Assembly (NCBI GenBank): GCA_963819755.1
Contig: CAWFXB010000002.1
Span: 1,426,001 to 1,490,000, forward strand
Source of the DNA: VRUE01 sp963819755
Lineage (GTDB): Bacteria; Actinomycetota; Thermoleophilia; Solirubrobacterales; 70-9
Length of the DNA: 64,000 nt
Reading direction: 5' to 3'
The notes under the pieces are model-generated. The model was not told where the DNA came from. It made no database searches and was given only the letters and a program-made list of their open reading frames with translations. A program made the translations under genes and the position numbers. Below are positions 1 to 7,999 of this stretch, piece by piece; position 1 is the first letter of the stretch, and the number at the start of each line of letters is the position of its first letter.

Positions 1-192
1 GGTAGCGAGCTTTACTGCCCGGGGCCGTGCGTACTCATCGCGAACCTTCCAGACGACGGCCTTGAACCCAGCGCCGATTGCCGCCTCCGGGATGTACTGC
101 CGCCCTCCTAGCTCGATTTTTTCGGGCAGAGCAGATTGATCTAGGAGCTGCTTCTTGACATCAAAGGGTATCTCGATTGGGCCATCAGGCAT
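1..192 (-). CDS. Protein kinase-like N-terminus (partial)
   Basis: The first 64 codons of a gene read leftwards from an ATG at 192; the rest lies outside the window. Residues 39-50 form a glycine-rich loop (IGAGFKAVVWKV) and residues 59-61 read AVK, with K61 in the place of the ATP-anchoring lysine of the N-lobe. This is the usual start of a Hanks-type Ser/Thr kinase. It diverges from the DUF4338 gene at 272 and lies on the tRNA-Thr island. The catalytic loop and any C-terminal domain cannot be seen, so whether it is an active kinase, and whether it belongs to a defence module, is open. Confidence 0.6.
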   Translation of the reverse strand, partial: MPDGPIEIPFDVKKQLLDQSALPEKIELGGRQYIPEAAIGAGFKAVVWKVRDEYARPRAVKLAT

Positions 193-271
193 AGACCAAT
201 GAGGCTATCTTTGGCGGCGGTTGGAAATCTCGTGCGCCTTGTGGCAACGATTGTGTTGATAGCCTCGCCCT

Positions 272-1411
272 GTGCTCGACGAGGCGGTGGTTGCCAGTCC
301 CAAGCTGATGCGCGAGGCCGTGGTCGAGAGCCTGGTACGACAGGGCTTTGGCGTCAAGGGCGGAGCCATTTCGCCTCCGCCCCAGAGTTCCAAGGAGCAC
401 CTTAGGCGGCTCCATGCCGAGGCTGTTGAGCACCAGAGGGAACGCTCAAGGGCCGGGCTGGAGAGGCACGAGGAGACGCTGCTGCGACGGATTGCGGATG
501 GGAAGGAAGTGCGGCCGGCCGAGATCAGCCCCCGGATTTCACTCGTACATGCTGGTACGGAGGACGAGCGGCTGTTCCGATGGTGTCGGCTCCACTGGTC
601 GATCCCCACGTCGGCGGGGTATGGGAGGAGGCTGCGTTTCCTTGTTACCGATAGTTCAAACGGCAAAGTGATGGGCTTAATTGGTCTTTCAGATCCTGTT
701 TACGCCCTAGGAAGTCGCGATGCCTGGATCGGCTGGGATGGGCCAGGGAAGCGCGAGGGTCTGCGGCAGGTGATGGACGCATTTGTGCTCGGCGCAGTGC
801 CGCCGTATAACGGACTCTTGGCGGGCAAGCTGATTGCGATGCTCGTTACCTCCAGCGAGGTGCAACAGGTATACCTCGATCGGTACGCAGAGGCACAAGG
901 ACGTATCTCGGGGCGGACTCACAGCAGGCCGCTGGCACTGGTCACCACCACGTCAGCACTGGGTCGGTCCTCGGTTTACAACCGTCTGCGTTTTGGTGAC
1001 CGCCGGGTAGCAACCGGCGTGGGATTCACCAGCGGCTCAGGTGACTTCCAATTCGCCAACGGCCTTTACGATTCCCTTACTGCGTACGCGCAGATCCATT
1101 GCGTGCCCACTGCAAAGCACGACAAATGGGGCAAGGGCTTTCGCAACCGCCGGGAGGTGGTGAAGAAGGCCTTGACGCACCTCGGACTTGGCGATGCTTT
1201 GCTGTATCACGGGGTGAGGCGAGAGGTGTTTGTATTCCCCCTAGGGGAGAACTGCCGACCTGCACTGCGGGGAGAGGACGTTCTGCGGGGGTACAATGTT
1301 CCTGCGGGCGAGTTCTCACGCTTCTGGGCGACACGATGGCTTTCTCCGCGCGCCGCTCGACGGCCCGAGTACCGTGATTTCCGACGGGAGAGTTGGCGGC
1401 TATGGGGTTAG
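272..1411 (+). CDS. DUF4338 / DruA-family protein
   Basis: Protein of 379 aa starting at a GTG; an in-frame stop at 260 rules out an earlier start. It carries the hallmark block of the DUF4338 family, GRRLRFLVTD followed by RDAWIGWD and VMDAFVLGAVPPYN at about residues 117-180, and is about full length for the family. DUF4338 proteins are known as DruA, a component of Druantia anti-phage systems, and also occur alone in mobile elements; the biochemical activity is not settled. No druBCDE-like helicase gene is visible, but the left side of the island is outside the window. Next to it are a divergent kinase fragment and a convergent membrane-protein gene. A defence role is inferred from family and island context. 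Confidence 0.75.
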   Translation: MLDEAVVASPKLMREAVVESLVRQGFGVKGGAISPPPQSSKEHLRRLHAEAVEHQRERSRAGLERHEETLLRRIADGKEVRPAEISPRISLVHAGTEDERLFRWCRLHWSIPTSAGYGRRLRFLVTDSSNGKVMGLIGLSDPVYALGSRDAWIGWDGPGKREGLRQVMDAFVLGAVPPYNGLLAGKLIAMLVTSSEVQQVYLDRYAEAQGRISGRTHSRPLALVTTTSALGRSSVYNRLRFGDRRVATGVGFTSGSGDFQFANGLYDSLTAYAQIHCVPTAKHDKWGKGFRNRREVVKKALTHLGLGDALLYHGVRREVFVFPLGENCRPALRGEDVLRGYNVPAGEFSRFWATRWLSPRAARRPEYRDFRRESWRLWG

Positions 1412-1436
1412 TAGCGCAACGTTGCGCCCTGCATGC

Positions 1437-2558
1437 TCAATGCGCGGCTGACTGCGAGGGATGCGGATAGGCCGATGGCAGAGTCGGAGGTCTCAGCGCT
1501 GCTGCGCCGACTAAGCCGAGAGCCACTGCGGCGAGGGCGCCGATGACAGCAAGACCGATGCGAAATGCCATGGGGGCAGATGAGAGTACGCCCGCAAGGG
1601 CAACCATGAGCAGTGCCAAGGCTTGGGTTGAGGCGACTCCAACGGTGCGCCCGCGATTCGCCTCGATGAACACCTTGAGCGTGACGACCGGCCCTTGGAC
1701 TTCTTCCGCCGGTTCAAGAACGATGGCAGTTTCGTGATTCTCCAGGCCGGTTGCGTCAGCGGTTGCGAGGCGGGCAGTGATCTCGTCGTAACGCGAAGCG
1801 ATGGTAAACCGACCGCTACTGAGTACCCGCAGGTTGCTCCCGTCAACGAATAGCTGGAAAGGAGCGGGTGTTGGCGGAGTCTCGGGCTGCGCATGGAAAA
1901 TCACCAGCTCGTAGGCGGATCGGGCCTTCAACCTGTAAAACGGCTTGGCTGCATAGGTTTTCAGGTAATCGCGCTCACTCTCGCGCACCGCGTCCGTGCG
2001 TCTGATGCCGAGGACGCGGACGAAGCGAGCCTTCTCGAAGGTCTCGGTCTTTGCCAGGTAGGAACCGATTCGAGCAAAGAGGACGCTGGGCTCGCTGTCT
2101 ATGTCCACGTCATGAGCCAATAGCCTCGATCCGAGGCTGGCAGAGGTCGAATATGGGACTTCGGTGATCTCGCGAAGGCGGGTCGTGAACTTGGTGACAT
2201 GAGCGCTCTGGCTGTGGTCGTCGATGTCTGCCTCGGGGAGGCCGACATACTCCTTGAGTCGGAATTCAACGAAGTAGCTTTCTCCCTCCCGGTGGGTCCG
2301 CAGAACGTAGCCGCCGCGAATCGGGATGAAGGCTGGTGCTTGGAAGCGTGCCTTTTGTTGCAGCGAGAAAAGAACCACGATCGGGGTGTCCTGCAAAGTT
2401 GCCCATGCATCTCGTAAGCCCTTGGCTACATACTTGGCGTCGTATCGGAACGTGTATGGATGACCCTCAGGTGCTCCCAGCACGTTGAGGATGTCTTGGG
2501 CATATAGCCGACTTTGGTTGGAGGAGAAGAGATATAGGCAGCGCTCAGTGGCGCTCAT
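1437..2558 (-). CDS. Uncharacterised protein with C-terminal membrane hairpin
   Basis: Protein of 373 aa that I do not recognise. The first 310 residues look soluble and mixed alpha/beta; residues 315-365 hold two hydrophobic stretches (ALALLMVALAGVLSSAPM and IGLAVIGALAAVALGLVG) separated by a short turn, suggesting a membrane-anchored protein with a large cytoplasmic N-domain. Its ATG overlaps the stop of the upstream YunG-like gene by 4 nt (ATGA), so the two are probably co-translated. G+C content appears lower than in the core genes further right, as expected for island DNA. Confidence 0.6.
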   Translation of the reverse strand: MSATERCLYLFSSNQSRLYAQDILNVLGAPEGHPYTFRYDAKYVAKGLRDAWATLQDTPIVVLFSLQQKARFQAPAFIPIRGGYVLRTHREGESYFVEFRLKEYVGLPEADIDDHSQSAHVTKFTTRLREITEVPYSTSASLGSRLLAHDVDIDSEPSVLFARIGSYLAKTETFEKARFVRVLGIRRTDAVRESERDYLKTYAAKPFYRLKARSAYELVIFHAQPETPPTPAPFQLFVDGSNLRVLSSGRFTIASRYDEITARLATADATGLENHETAIVLEPAEEVQGPVVTLKVFIEANRGRTVGVASTQALALLMVALAGVLSSAPMAFRIGLAVIGALAAVALGLVGAAALRPPTLPSAYPHPSQSAAH

Positions 2559-2929
2559 GCGGCAATGGCAGCGAGGGAGATCCTGCGCCGCAGGAGCTCG
2601 TAGCGATGGCGGGTCGCGCCGAAGGAGAGGACATATCCGCGATCACGTACCTCTATGTTTCCCGGCTCGAAGTTGCCGCCAAATTGTTCACGGGTCAGGT
2701 CGACCTCTGTGCCATCTGGCAGCAGATTCCAGTAGTGGGACCCGCTCGGTGTGCTGGCGCGCAGCAGCTGGCCACCGAGGTCATCTTGGACCACGAGTGC
2801 GGTTACCGCGCATTGGCCCCAGGCCGGATTGCGGATAGTCCAACCTTCTGGATCAGACGTGGTATCGACCCCCCAAGCTGCGTGGAACGCGTGCTCCAAG
2901 GCGGCATGGGAATTGCTCTGTAAGTCCAT
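2555..2929 (-). CDS. YunG-like family protein
   Basis: Protein of 124 aa from the ATG at 2929; a TTG at 2935 would add two residues. The block NPAWGQCAVTALVVQDDLGG followed by a region ending SHYWN and DLTREQF matches the YunG-type family of small proteins in which a conserved Cys and His recur (GQC... SHYWN). The family's function is not established to my knowledge; the Cys/His arrangement is reminiscent of papain-fold peptidases or toxins but that is inference. It is first of a two-gene unit with the membrane protein downstream (4-nt overlap). Confidence 0.6.
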   Translation of the reverse strand: MDLQSNSHAALEHAFHAAWGVDTTSDPEGWTIRNPAWGQCAVTALVVQDDLGGQLLRASTPSGSHYWNLLPDGTEVDLTREQFGGNFEPGNIEVRDRGYVLSFGATRHRYELLRRRISLAAIAA

Positions 2930-2976
2930 GCTCAAACGGTAAAGGACACCCAGGATGCCATAGGCGGGGCCGGAAA

Positions 2977-3709
2977 TTGCACGGACTGTTCACGTTTGCG
3001 GTCCGTAGGTATTTTTGGAAATCCAATAAGCGCGACCGCGCGCAAATTGCAGCGCACGACGCGGCGCTGCGCTCGCAGTTCTCGGGCCTGCCAACCGAGG
3101 AGCTGGTCGCAAGGAGCGAGGACCTGCGGATCGCCGCCAATCGCGAAGCCAAGGCCGAGCGGCAGCTACGTGACCTGCGAGAGCGGATCGAGAGGGCCGA
3201 GCGCCAGATCGAGCGCTACGACGCGCAGCGCAAAAGAGCGCAGGAGTTGAAGCGTCGTTTTCGCAAGGACGAGCTGGCGCGGATCGACCGCGACGAAGCC
3301 AGGTCCCTGCAACAGCTCCGGTCTTGAGGCCGAGGCTCGCCAGCTGCCTGTCCCCTCGGGTTCCGCACGGCGCGAGTTGGCCGTCGCGGATCGCGTCCTT
3401 GCCGAGCGCCGCGAGCTTGCGATCACGGCCACCCGTATCGCCCCGGCCGCCTACATCACGAAGGAGCTGAGGGAGAGGCCGAGCGATCCGACGAAGCGCA
3501 AGGTTTGGGATCGCGGCGTCGCCGACATCGAGCACTACCGCCAACGGTACGGAATCAAGGACCCCGCCAGAGCGCTTGGGCGCGAGCGCGAGAGGGAGGC
3601 GCAGCATGCCATGCGGCGACGGCTAAACGAAGCTCAGCGAGCGCTTGGCCTTGGACAGCACGCGGCGAGGGAGCACGTCCTCGGGCGAGGGCTGGGGATC
3701 GGTAGGTGA
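2977..3709 (+). pseudogene. Remnant of conjugative relaxase C-terminus, frameshifted
   Basis: Two open frames carry what reads as one protein. Frame 1 (2977-3327) is highly charged and coiled-coil-like (AERQLRDLRERIERAERQIE); frame 2 takes over around 3311-3326 and continues to 3709 with ITATRIAPAAYITKELRERP and KRKVWDRGVADIEHYRQRYG. I associate this combination with the C-terminal tail of MobF/TrwC-like relaxases of actinobacterial conjugative elements. No relaxase catalytic domain, helicase motifs or start region are present, so this is a 5'-truncated, frameshifted fragment. It suggests the island was once, or recombined with, a conjugative element. The family assignment is from memory of the motif and not from alignment. 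Confidence 0.5.
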
Positions 3710-3724
3710 TTCCGCTCTCATAGG

Positions 3725-4465
3725 ATGCGGCGGATGCGGATCGGGGTCTACGTGGACGGCTTCAACCTCTACTACGGGGGTCGAGACTCGTGCGGGAAAG
3801 GCACCGCTGGCTGGCGCTGGCTCGATATCCGCTCGCTTTCGGAAGACTTGATCGGGCGCCGTCGGGATTGGCAAGATGCGTCAGTCGAGCGAATCGTCTA
3901 CTGCACGGCCCGAATCAGCGCCAACTCGAATCCAGATGGGGCGAACGAGCAAGACATCTATCTGAAGGCGCTGAGCGCAGGAAACGTCGTTGACCTGATC
4001 GAGTATGGGCACTACGTCGCTCGCGTCAAGACCGCGCCTCTTGCCACGGAAAACAAAAGCGGCAAGCCTGTCTTGGCAACCGCCCGGTGGCCGATCAAGG
4101 TCCAGGATCGTGACGCGACGCCGGTTCCCGACGCCCGCTTCATGGTCTCCTACGCGCATCGAGAGGAGAAGGGCTCAGACGTGAACGTTGCCTCGCATCT
4201 CCTGCTTGACGCACTGGGAGAAAAGATCGATGGCGCGATCGTGATCTCGAACGACAGCGATTTGCGCTTTCCGATCCAGCGGGTCCGGGAACGGATTCCT
4301 GTCGGCACCGTCAACCCGACCAGGCGGTATCGAGCCGGTGCCCTTGGCGGGGATGCGTCTTCTGGCGCAGGCCGACACTGGTGGCTGAATCTGCAGGCGA
4401 CCGATTTCCGCTCCCATCAATTATCTGATCCGTGCGGCGGATATTCGAAGCCTCCGCCCTGGTGA
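3725..4465 (+). CDS. NYN-domain (PIN-like) protein, putative RNase
   Basis: Protein of 246 aa; ATG at 3725 or, nine bases later, at 3734. The N-terminus reads RIGVYVDGFNLYYG, the canonical first strand and catalytic Asp of NYN domains; acidic residues recur at KGSDVNVASHLLLDA and AIVISNDSDLRFPI, the other two metal-binding blocks. The family (LabA/DUF88, PIN-like fold) contains metal-dependent RNases. The C-terminal 45 residues are not conserved-looking. It stands alone between the relaxase remnant and the integrase on the island. RNase activity is inferred from the intact Asp set; the physiological role, possibly phage- or toxin-related, is unknown. Confidence 0.75.
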   Translation: MRRMRIGVYVDGFNLYYGGRDSCGKGTAGWRWLDIRSLSEDLIGRRRDWQDASVERIVYCTARISANSNPDGANEQDIYLKALSAGNVVDLIEYGHYVARVKTAPLATENKSGKPVLATARWPIKVQDRDATPVPDARFMVSYAHREEKGSDVNVASHLLLDALGEKIDGAIVISNDSDLRFPIQRVRERIPVGTVNPTRRYRAGALGGDASSGAGRHWWLNLQATDFRSHQLSDPCGGYSKPPPW

Positions 4466-4643
4466 ATGGATCGCCGGAGGTTCCGCGCTACGAATAGCGG
4501 CAAGTTTCCGGTTAGCGTTAGAGATACGAATCGTCAATCCGTATCTCTAAACGTTGCCGTTAATGGTGATCTTTACGGAGCCGCTGGGATAGCGGTATCG
4601 CTTCGGAATTGGCAACGCGCGTTATAAGTTCTATAATCATGGC
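4466..4643. other. Island intergenic region with inverted repeat
   Basis: Non-coding stretch between the NYN gene and the integrase stop. It contains an 11-bp perfect inverted repeat (TTAGAGATACG at 4518-4528 and its complement at 4540-4550, 11-nt spacer). Further right, around 4621-4640, lies a short A+T-rich run with a TATAAT-like hexamer. The repeat could be a hairpin or an operator; nothing in the sequence decides. Confidence 0.5.
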
Positions 4644-4650
4644 CTAGACC

Positions 4651-4685
4651 ACCCGGCCCCTCGTGGGTCGGGTTTTCTTTTTCTC
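4651..4685 (+). terminator. Rho-independent terminator (plus direction)
   Basis: A 9-bp stem (4651-4659 with 4665-4673, one G-U pair) is followed by a T-rich tract at 4673-4685. It faces transcription arriving from the NYN gene and lies inside the 3' coding end of the integrase on the other strand, where it encodes the basic tail of the integrase. Confidence 0.6.
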
Positions 4686-5867
4686 TACCGCTGTTGGCTC
4701 ACCGGGTTCTGCACGGAACGCTTCAGCCACAAGTTCGGCGTCTGCCTCACGCGGGGCGTAATGCAGATACTTCATCGTCGTTTGGATGTCGGCGTGGCCC
4801 ATCCACTCTTGGACTCGGCGGATGTCGGCTTTGGCGATCATGCGGGTGCCGAAGGTGTGGCGGAGGTCGTGGAAGCGGAGTTTGCGGAGGCTGGCGCGCT
4901 TTGAGGGCGGCGTCATAGCGGCGGCGAAGGGTGCGGCCGTCGAGGTAACTGCCGGCCTGGCCGACGAAGACGAGATCGTCGTCGCCGGTCCAGTTCTCGC
5001 GCTGGCCGAGCTTTGCCAGGGCTTCGGCCACGTCGGGTGCCATTGGGACCGAGCGGACCTTGCCGGACTTCGGCGTGGTTAGTGCCCCGTCGGCGTAGCT
5101 TGCACGCACGCGGATGACCTGGCCCTCGAAATCTACGTCGCGCCAGTGCGGCGCCAGCAGCTCGCCGCGCCGCAGGCCGGTGAACGCCGCCGTCAGGTAG
5201 ATCGCGGCGTCCTGCTCGGACGTGGCGGCTCGGACGAGCGCCATGACCTCCTCCACCGAGAAGACCTCGATGTCGCCGCTCTGTGCGGTCGGCGGCTTCT
5301 CGACTTCTGCCACCGGGTTCACCGGCAACCCGTAGACCTTCTTCGCCCGTTTAAAGATGCCGTGCATGAGGACGAGCGCCTTGGTCCGGGTTGCCGGCGA
5401 GCGGTCAACGCCAGCGATCCACGCCTCGATCTCCGGCGTCGTGATCGACTCGATTGGCATCTCGCCAAAGGTGGGGAGCAGCTGCGACTTGAGCAGCGCT
5501 CGGTAGCCAGCGATGGTTGAGGGCTTGCGGCCACGGTCGTGCTCGATGTAGCGAAGCCACTCCTCCGCTGCCTCGGCAAAGGTCACGTCGGTCTTGACCA
5601 GGCCCCGCAGCGTCCCGCGCCGTGCTTCGTCGAGAACGTCCCGCAGCCAGGCTTCCGCCGTGCGCTTGGTGAAGTAGCCAGCGCCGGGCCTGCCCCGCTC
5701 GGTCCAGGCCGGGCCAAGCTTGCGCTGGATCTGGCGACCGTCAGGCAGCCGGTACTTCGCGTACCCACTGCGGTCCACGCGCCCGATCGACTCGGAAAAC
5801 GTGTCCCGATGGAGGTCGGGGAGGAGCTTGTCGAACAGGCGCCATGTCCCCACTTTAGCGCTCGCTC

Positions 5868-5888
5868 GGGACATATTCGGGACATATT
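5868..5888. repeat. Tandem GGGACATATT repeats, possible integrase arm sites
   Basis: Two copies of GGGACATATT lie 11 bp apart (5868-5877, 5879-5888), with an inverted TGTCCC at about 5844-5849. They fall at the 5' end of the integrase frame, near the tRNA attachment site. Short direct repeats beside attP are typical arm-type binding sites of tyrosine integrases. If so, the integrase may start downstream of them rather than at the TTG. Confidence 0.4.
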
Positions 5889-5944
5889 TCCGTCCGTCCC
5901 AACAGAGCAAGTTGCCAAATATCGCTATTTGCTGGGTTTCTAAG

Positions 5945-6017
5945 AGCCGACGCCCGGACTTGAACCGGGGACCCCTTCATTACGAATGAAGTGCTCTACC
6001 AACTGAGCTACGCCGGC
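5945..6017 (-). tRNA. tRNA-Thr (CGT)
   Basis: A 73-nt cloverleaf read leftwards: acceptor GCCGGCG pairs with CGTCGGC (one G-U), D-arm GCTC/GAGC, anticodon stem CTTCA/TGAAG with loop TTCGTAA giving anticodon CGT, and a T-arm with TTCAAGT. No CCA is encoded. The 3' half is the likely attachment site of the island to its left: the integrase starts 35 bp from the tRNA 3' end. Confidence 0.95.
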
Positions 6018-6073
6018 GCTCGGGTCATTCTAGGTATCGCGGTTCCGTCGCGCGGAGTCTCGATCATGCGGTT

Positions 6074-6694
6074 GTGTCTCGAGAGCGGACGGTTCGGCGG
6101 CGAGAGGAGAACGAGGTCGAGTTCTCGCGCATCGTCGCCTTCAGCGACGGCGTTTTCGCGATCGCGATCACGCTGCTCGTGCTCAACCTCAGCGTGCCGG
6201 AGCACATCCACGGCGATGACCTCACCAAGGTCCTCTGGGAACAGCGCCAGGACCTCCTCGCGTACGCGATCAGCTTCGCCGTCATCGGGCGCTTCTGGGT
6301 GGTCCACCACCGCTTCTTCTCCAGCGTCGTCGGCTTCGACGGGCGCCTGCTCGGCCTCAACCTCTTCTACCTCGGCTGGGTCGCCCTCTTTCCCTTCAGC
6401 GCGCAGGTCTTCGGGGACCACGCCGGAGACACCGCCGCGATTGTCCTCTACGCGCTCAACCTGGCCGGGATCACGCTGGTCGGGATGTTGATGGCCACGG
6501 ACGCGCGGCGCGCCGGCCTGGCCAAGATGTCTCCCGAGGAGGCGCGAGAAGGCCAGCGGCGCGCCCTGATCGTCGCCGCCGTCTTTCTCGCCTCGATCCC
6601 GGTGGCGCTGCTCGATCCCCACATCGCGCCGTTCCTCTGGCTGGCGCTCTTCTTCGACTCGATCGGACGCCGGGTCGGTCACCGGCGCGGCTGA
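6074..6694 (+). CDS. TMEM175-family (DUF1211) potassium channel-like protein
   Basis: Protein of 206 aa from a GTG. The first membrane helix contains the family signature FSDGVFAIAITLLVL (residues about 23-37), which in TMEM175 channels lines the pore. About six hydrophobic segments follow, with WVVHHRFF in between, consistent with one six-helix repeat of a bacterial channel that assembles as a tetramer. It lies beside tRNA-Thr with no co-directional partner and converges with the ThiF-family gene with a single base between the stop codons. The function is by family; ion selectivity cannot be read from sequence. Confidence 0.85.
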   Translation: MSRERTVRRREENEVEFSRIVAFSDGVFAIAITLLVLNLSVPEHIHGDDLTKVLWEQRQDLLAYAISFAVIGRFWVVHHRFFSSVVGFDGRLLGLNLFYLGWVALFPFSAQVFGDHAGDTAAIVLYALNLAGITLVGMLMATDARRAGLAKMSPEEAREGQRRALIVAAVFLASIPVALLDPHIAPFLWLALFFDSIGRRVGHRRG

Positions 6695-6695
6695 C

Positions 6696-7808
6696 TTACT
6701 TGCGGCCCGCCTTCGTCTCGCCCTCGCCGCGCGGCACCGCGGTCGGCAGGTGACCGCAGACAGGGCAGTTCGGCTCCGGCACGACAGGCTCGCGTTCGAC
6801 CTCCATCGTGCGCAGGTCGTAGTTGTGGCCGACGCCCTGAGTCGAGGGCTCGGCCAGCCCGGTCAGGCGGTGCATGACGTCGAGCCCCACCAGGCCGCCG
6901 ATCAAGTTGCACACGGGTCCCATCGTCGCTACCGGGGACTGATTGGCGCGGCGCTGCTCGATCACCACGTCGAACATCGGGTAGCTGCGGCGGTAAGCGG
7001 CCACCTGGCAGGCGAAGCAGCCGGTCACGCCGGGAACGAACATCGGCCCTACTCGGGCCCCGGGTGGGAGATGGCTCATCGTTATGTACGGGGTCCCCGT
7101 TGCGAAGCAGGCCTCGTTGACCCATACCTCGATGTCGTGGACTGGCCAGTCGGCGGCGTCGATGACCAGGTCGAAGCCCTGGATGACCTCCGCGATCTTG
7201 TCCTTGCCGTCCATTCGCTCGGCGATGGTCTCCAGCCGCACGCGCGAGTTGAAGGCACGCAGGTGGTCGGCGGCCGCCTCGACCTTTGCCCGGCCGATGT
7301 CGTCCTCGGTGTAGAGGATCTGGCGGTTCAGGTTCGTCTCCTCGACCCGGTCGCCGTCGATCAGCAGCATCTCGCCAACACCGCAACAGGCAAGCGAGAG
7401 GGCCGAGGCGCCGCCGAGGCCGCCCACCCCGAGGATGACGATCCGGGCGCTTTCGAGTCGCGCCTGGCACTGCGACGGGGACGGCCCGGTGGTGATGTCG
7501 CTGAAGTAGCGGAGCTGGCGGTCGTAGCGGCGGCCGACCGCCGCCGGGATCAGGTCGTCGTCGGCGGCATCCTCGACCAGGCCCAGCTCCTCGAACTGCG
7601 CGAGCAGGTCGCTGACGGCCTCCTCGCCGAAGCGCTCCTCCAGCTCGTCCCGGGTGAGGCTCCCGTTGAGAGCGGCGAGTAGCTGCCGTCCCTCTGCGTC
7701 GGCATCCTCGATTTGGATGTCAATTCCGGTGCTGGGCCGCAGCAGGTAGAGGTCGCCGTTCGGCGTTTCGAGCTGCTCGGTCGTACGCTTGATCCTCGGT
7801 CTTGTCAC
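6696..7808 (-). CDS. E1-like ThiF/MoeB/HesA-family enzyme with RRE-like N-domain
   Basis: Protein of 370 aa from a GTG preceded by GGAGGGTG. Residues 20-82 form a small winged-helix-like domain (LLAALNGSLTRDELEERF ... FEELGLVED) resembling PqqD/RiPP recognition elements. Residues 120-330 are the E1 adenylation domain: nucleotide loop GVGGLGG at 127-133, IDGDRVEETNLNRQ at 150-163, and zinc pairs C264/C267 and C348/C351. Members activate a carboxylate, usually a C-terminal Gly of a ThiS/MoaD-like carrier or of a small peptide, by adenylation. No YcaO, ThiS or MoaD gene is adjacent, so the substrate is unknown. Its divergent neighbour is a winged-helix regulator. An RRE fused to an E1 domain suggests peptide modification; that is inference. 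Confidence 0.8.
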   Translation of the reverse strand: MTRPRIKRTTEQLETPNGDLYLLRPSTGIDIQIEDADAEGRQLLAALNGSLTRDELEERFGEEAVSDLLAQFEELGLVEDAADDDLIPAAVGRRYDRQLRYFSDITTGPSPSQCQARLESARIVILGVGGLGGASALSLACCGVGEMLLIDGDRVEETNLNRQILYTEDDIGRAKVEAAADHLRAFNSRVRLETIAERMDGKDKIAEVIQGFDLVIDAADWPVHDIEVWVNEACFATGTPYITMSHLPPGARVGPMFVPGVTGCFACQVAAYRRSYPMFDVVIEQRRANQSPVATMGPVCNLIGGLVGLDVMHRLTGLAEPSTQGVGHNYDLRTMEVEREPVVPEPNCPVCGHLPTAVPRGEGETKAGRK

Positions 7809-7999
7809 GTGTCCACCCTCCGGTCGAAGTCCCGCTTGGGACCGCGCGATTGCTTTAATGAGTTTCAGCTAAACCGTGGTGCTGGTTTCGCTCGCCGGAG
7901 AAGCTTGCGCGCGAGGTTAAGGATCGGTTGAAGTCCGCAACCGGTACTAGGGTGCCGCCACCACCGGAAATCACACGGCAACAGGACGGGAGGGCTGTC

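Larger units (their letters stand above)
4644..5910 (-). pseudogene. int: Tyrosine site-specific integrase, frameshifted
   Basis: Phage-type tyrosine recombinase. The long frame (5910 to about 4905) contains the SAM-like DNA-binding domain and the start of the catalytic domain with the first Arg in TGLRRGEL. The rest of the active site, HDLRHTFGTRM, GHADIQTTMKYLHY and the nucleophile Tyr, lies in another frame (4916-4644). Joining them needs removal of one base in the AAAGCGCGCC run (4893-4902), which restores an ordinary integrase. As read, the product lacks the HxxR and Tyr motifs and would be inactive. The start is uncertain: TTG 5910 or ATG 5874. It sits 35 bp from the 3' end of tRNA-Thr, oriented away from it, the classic arrangement for an element inserted into that tRNA. 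Confidence 0.85.
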
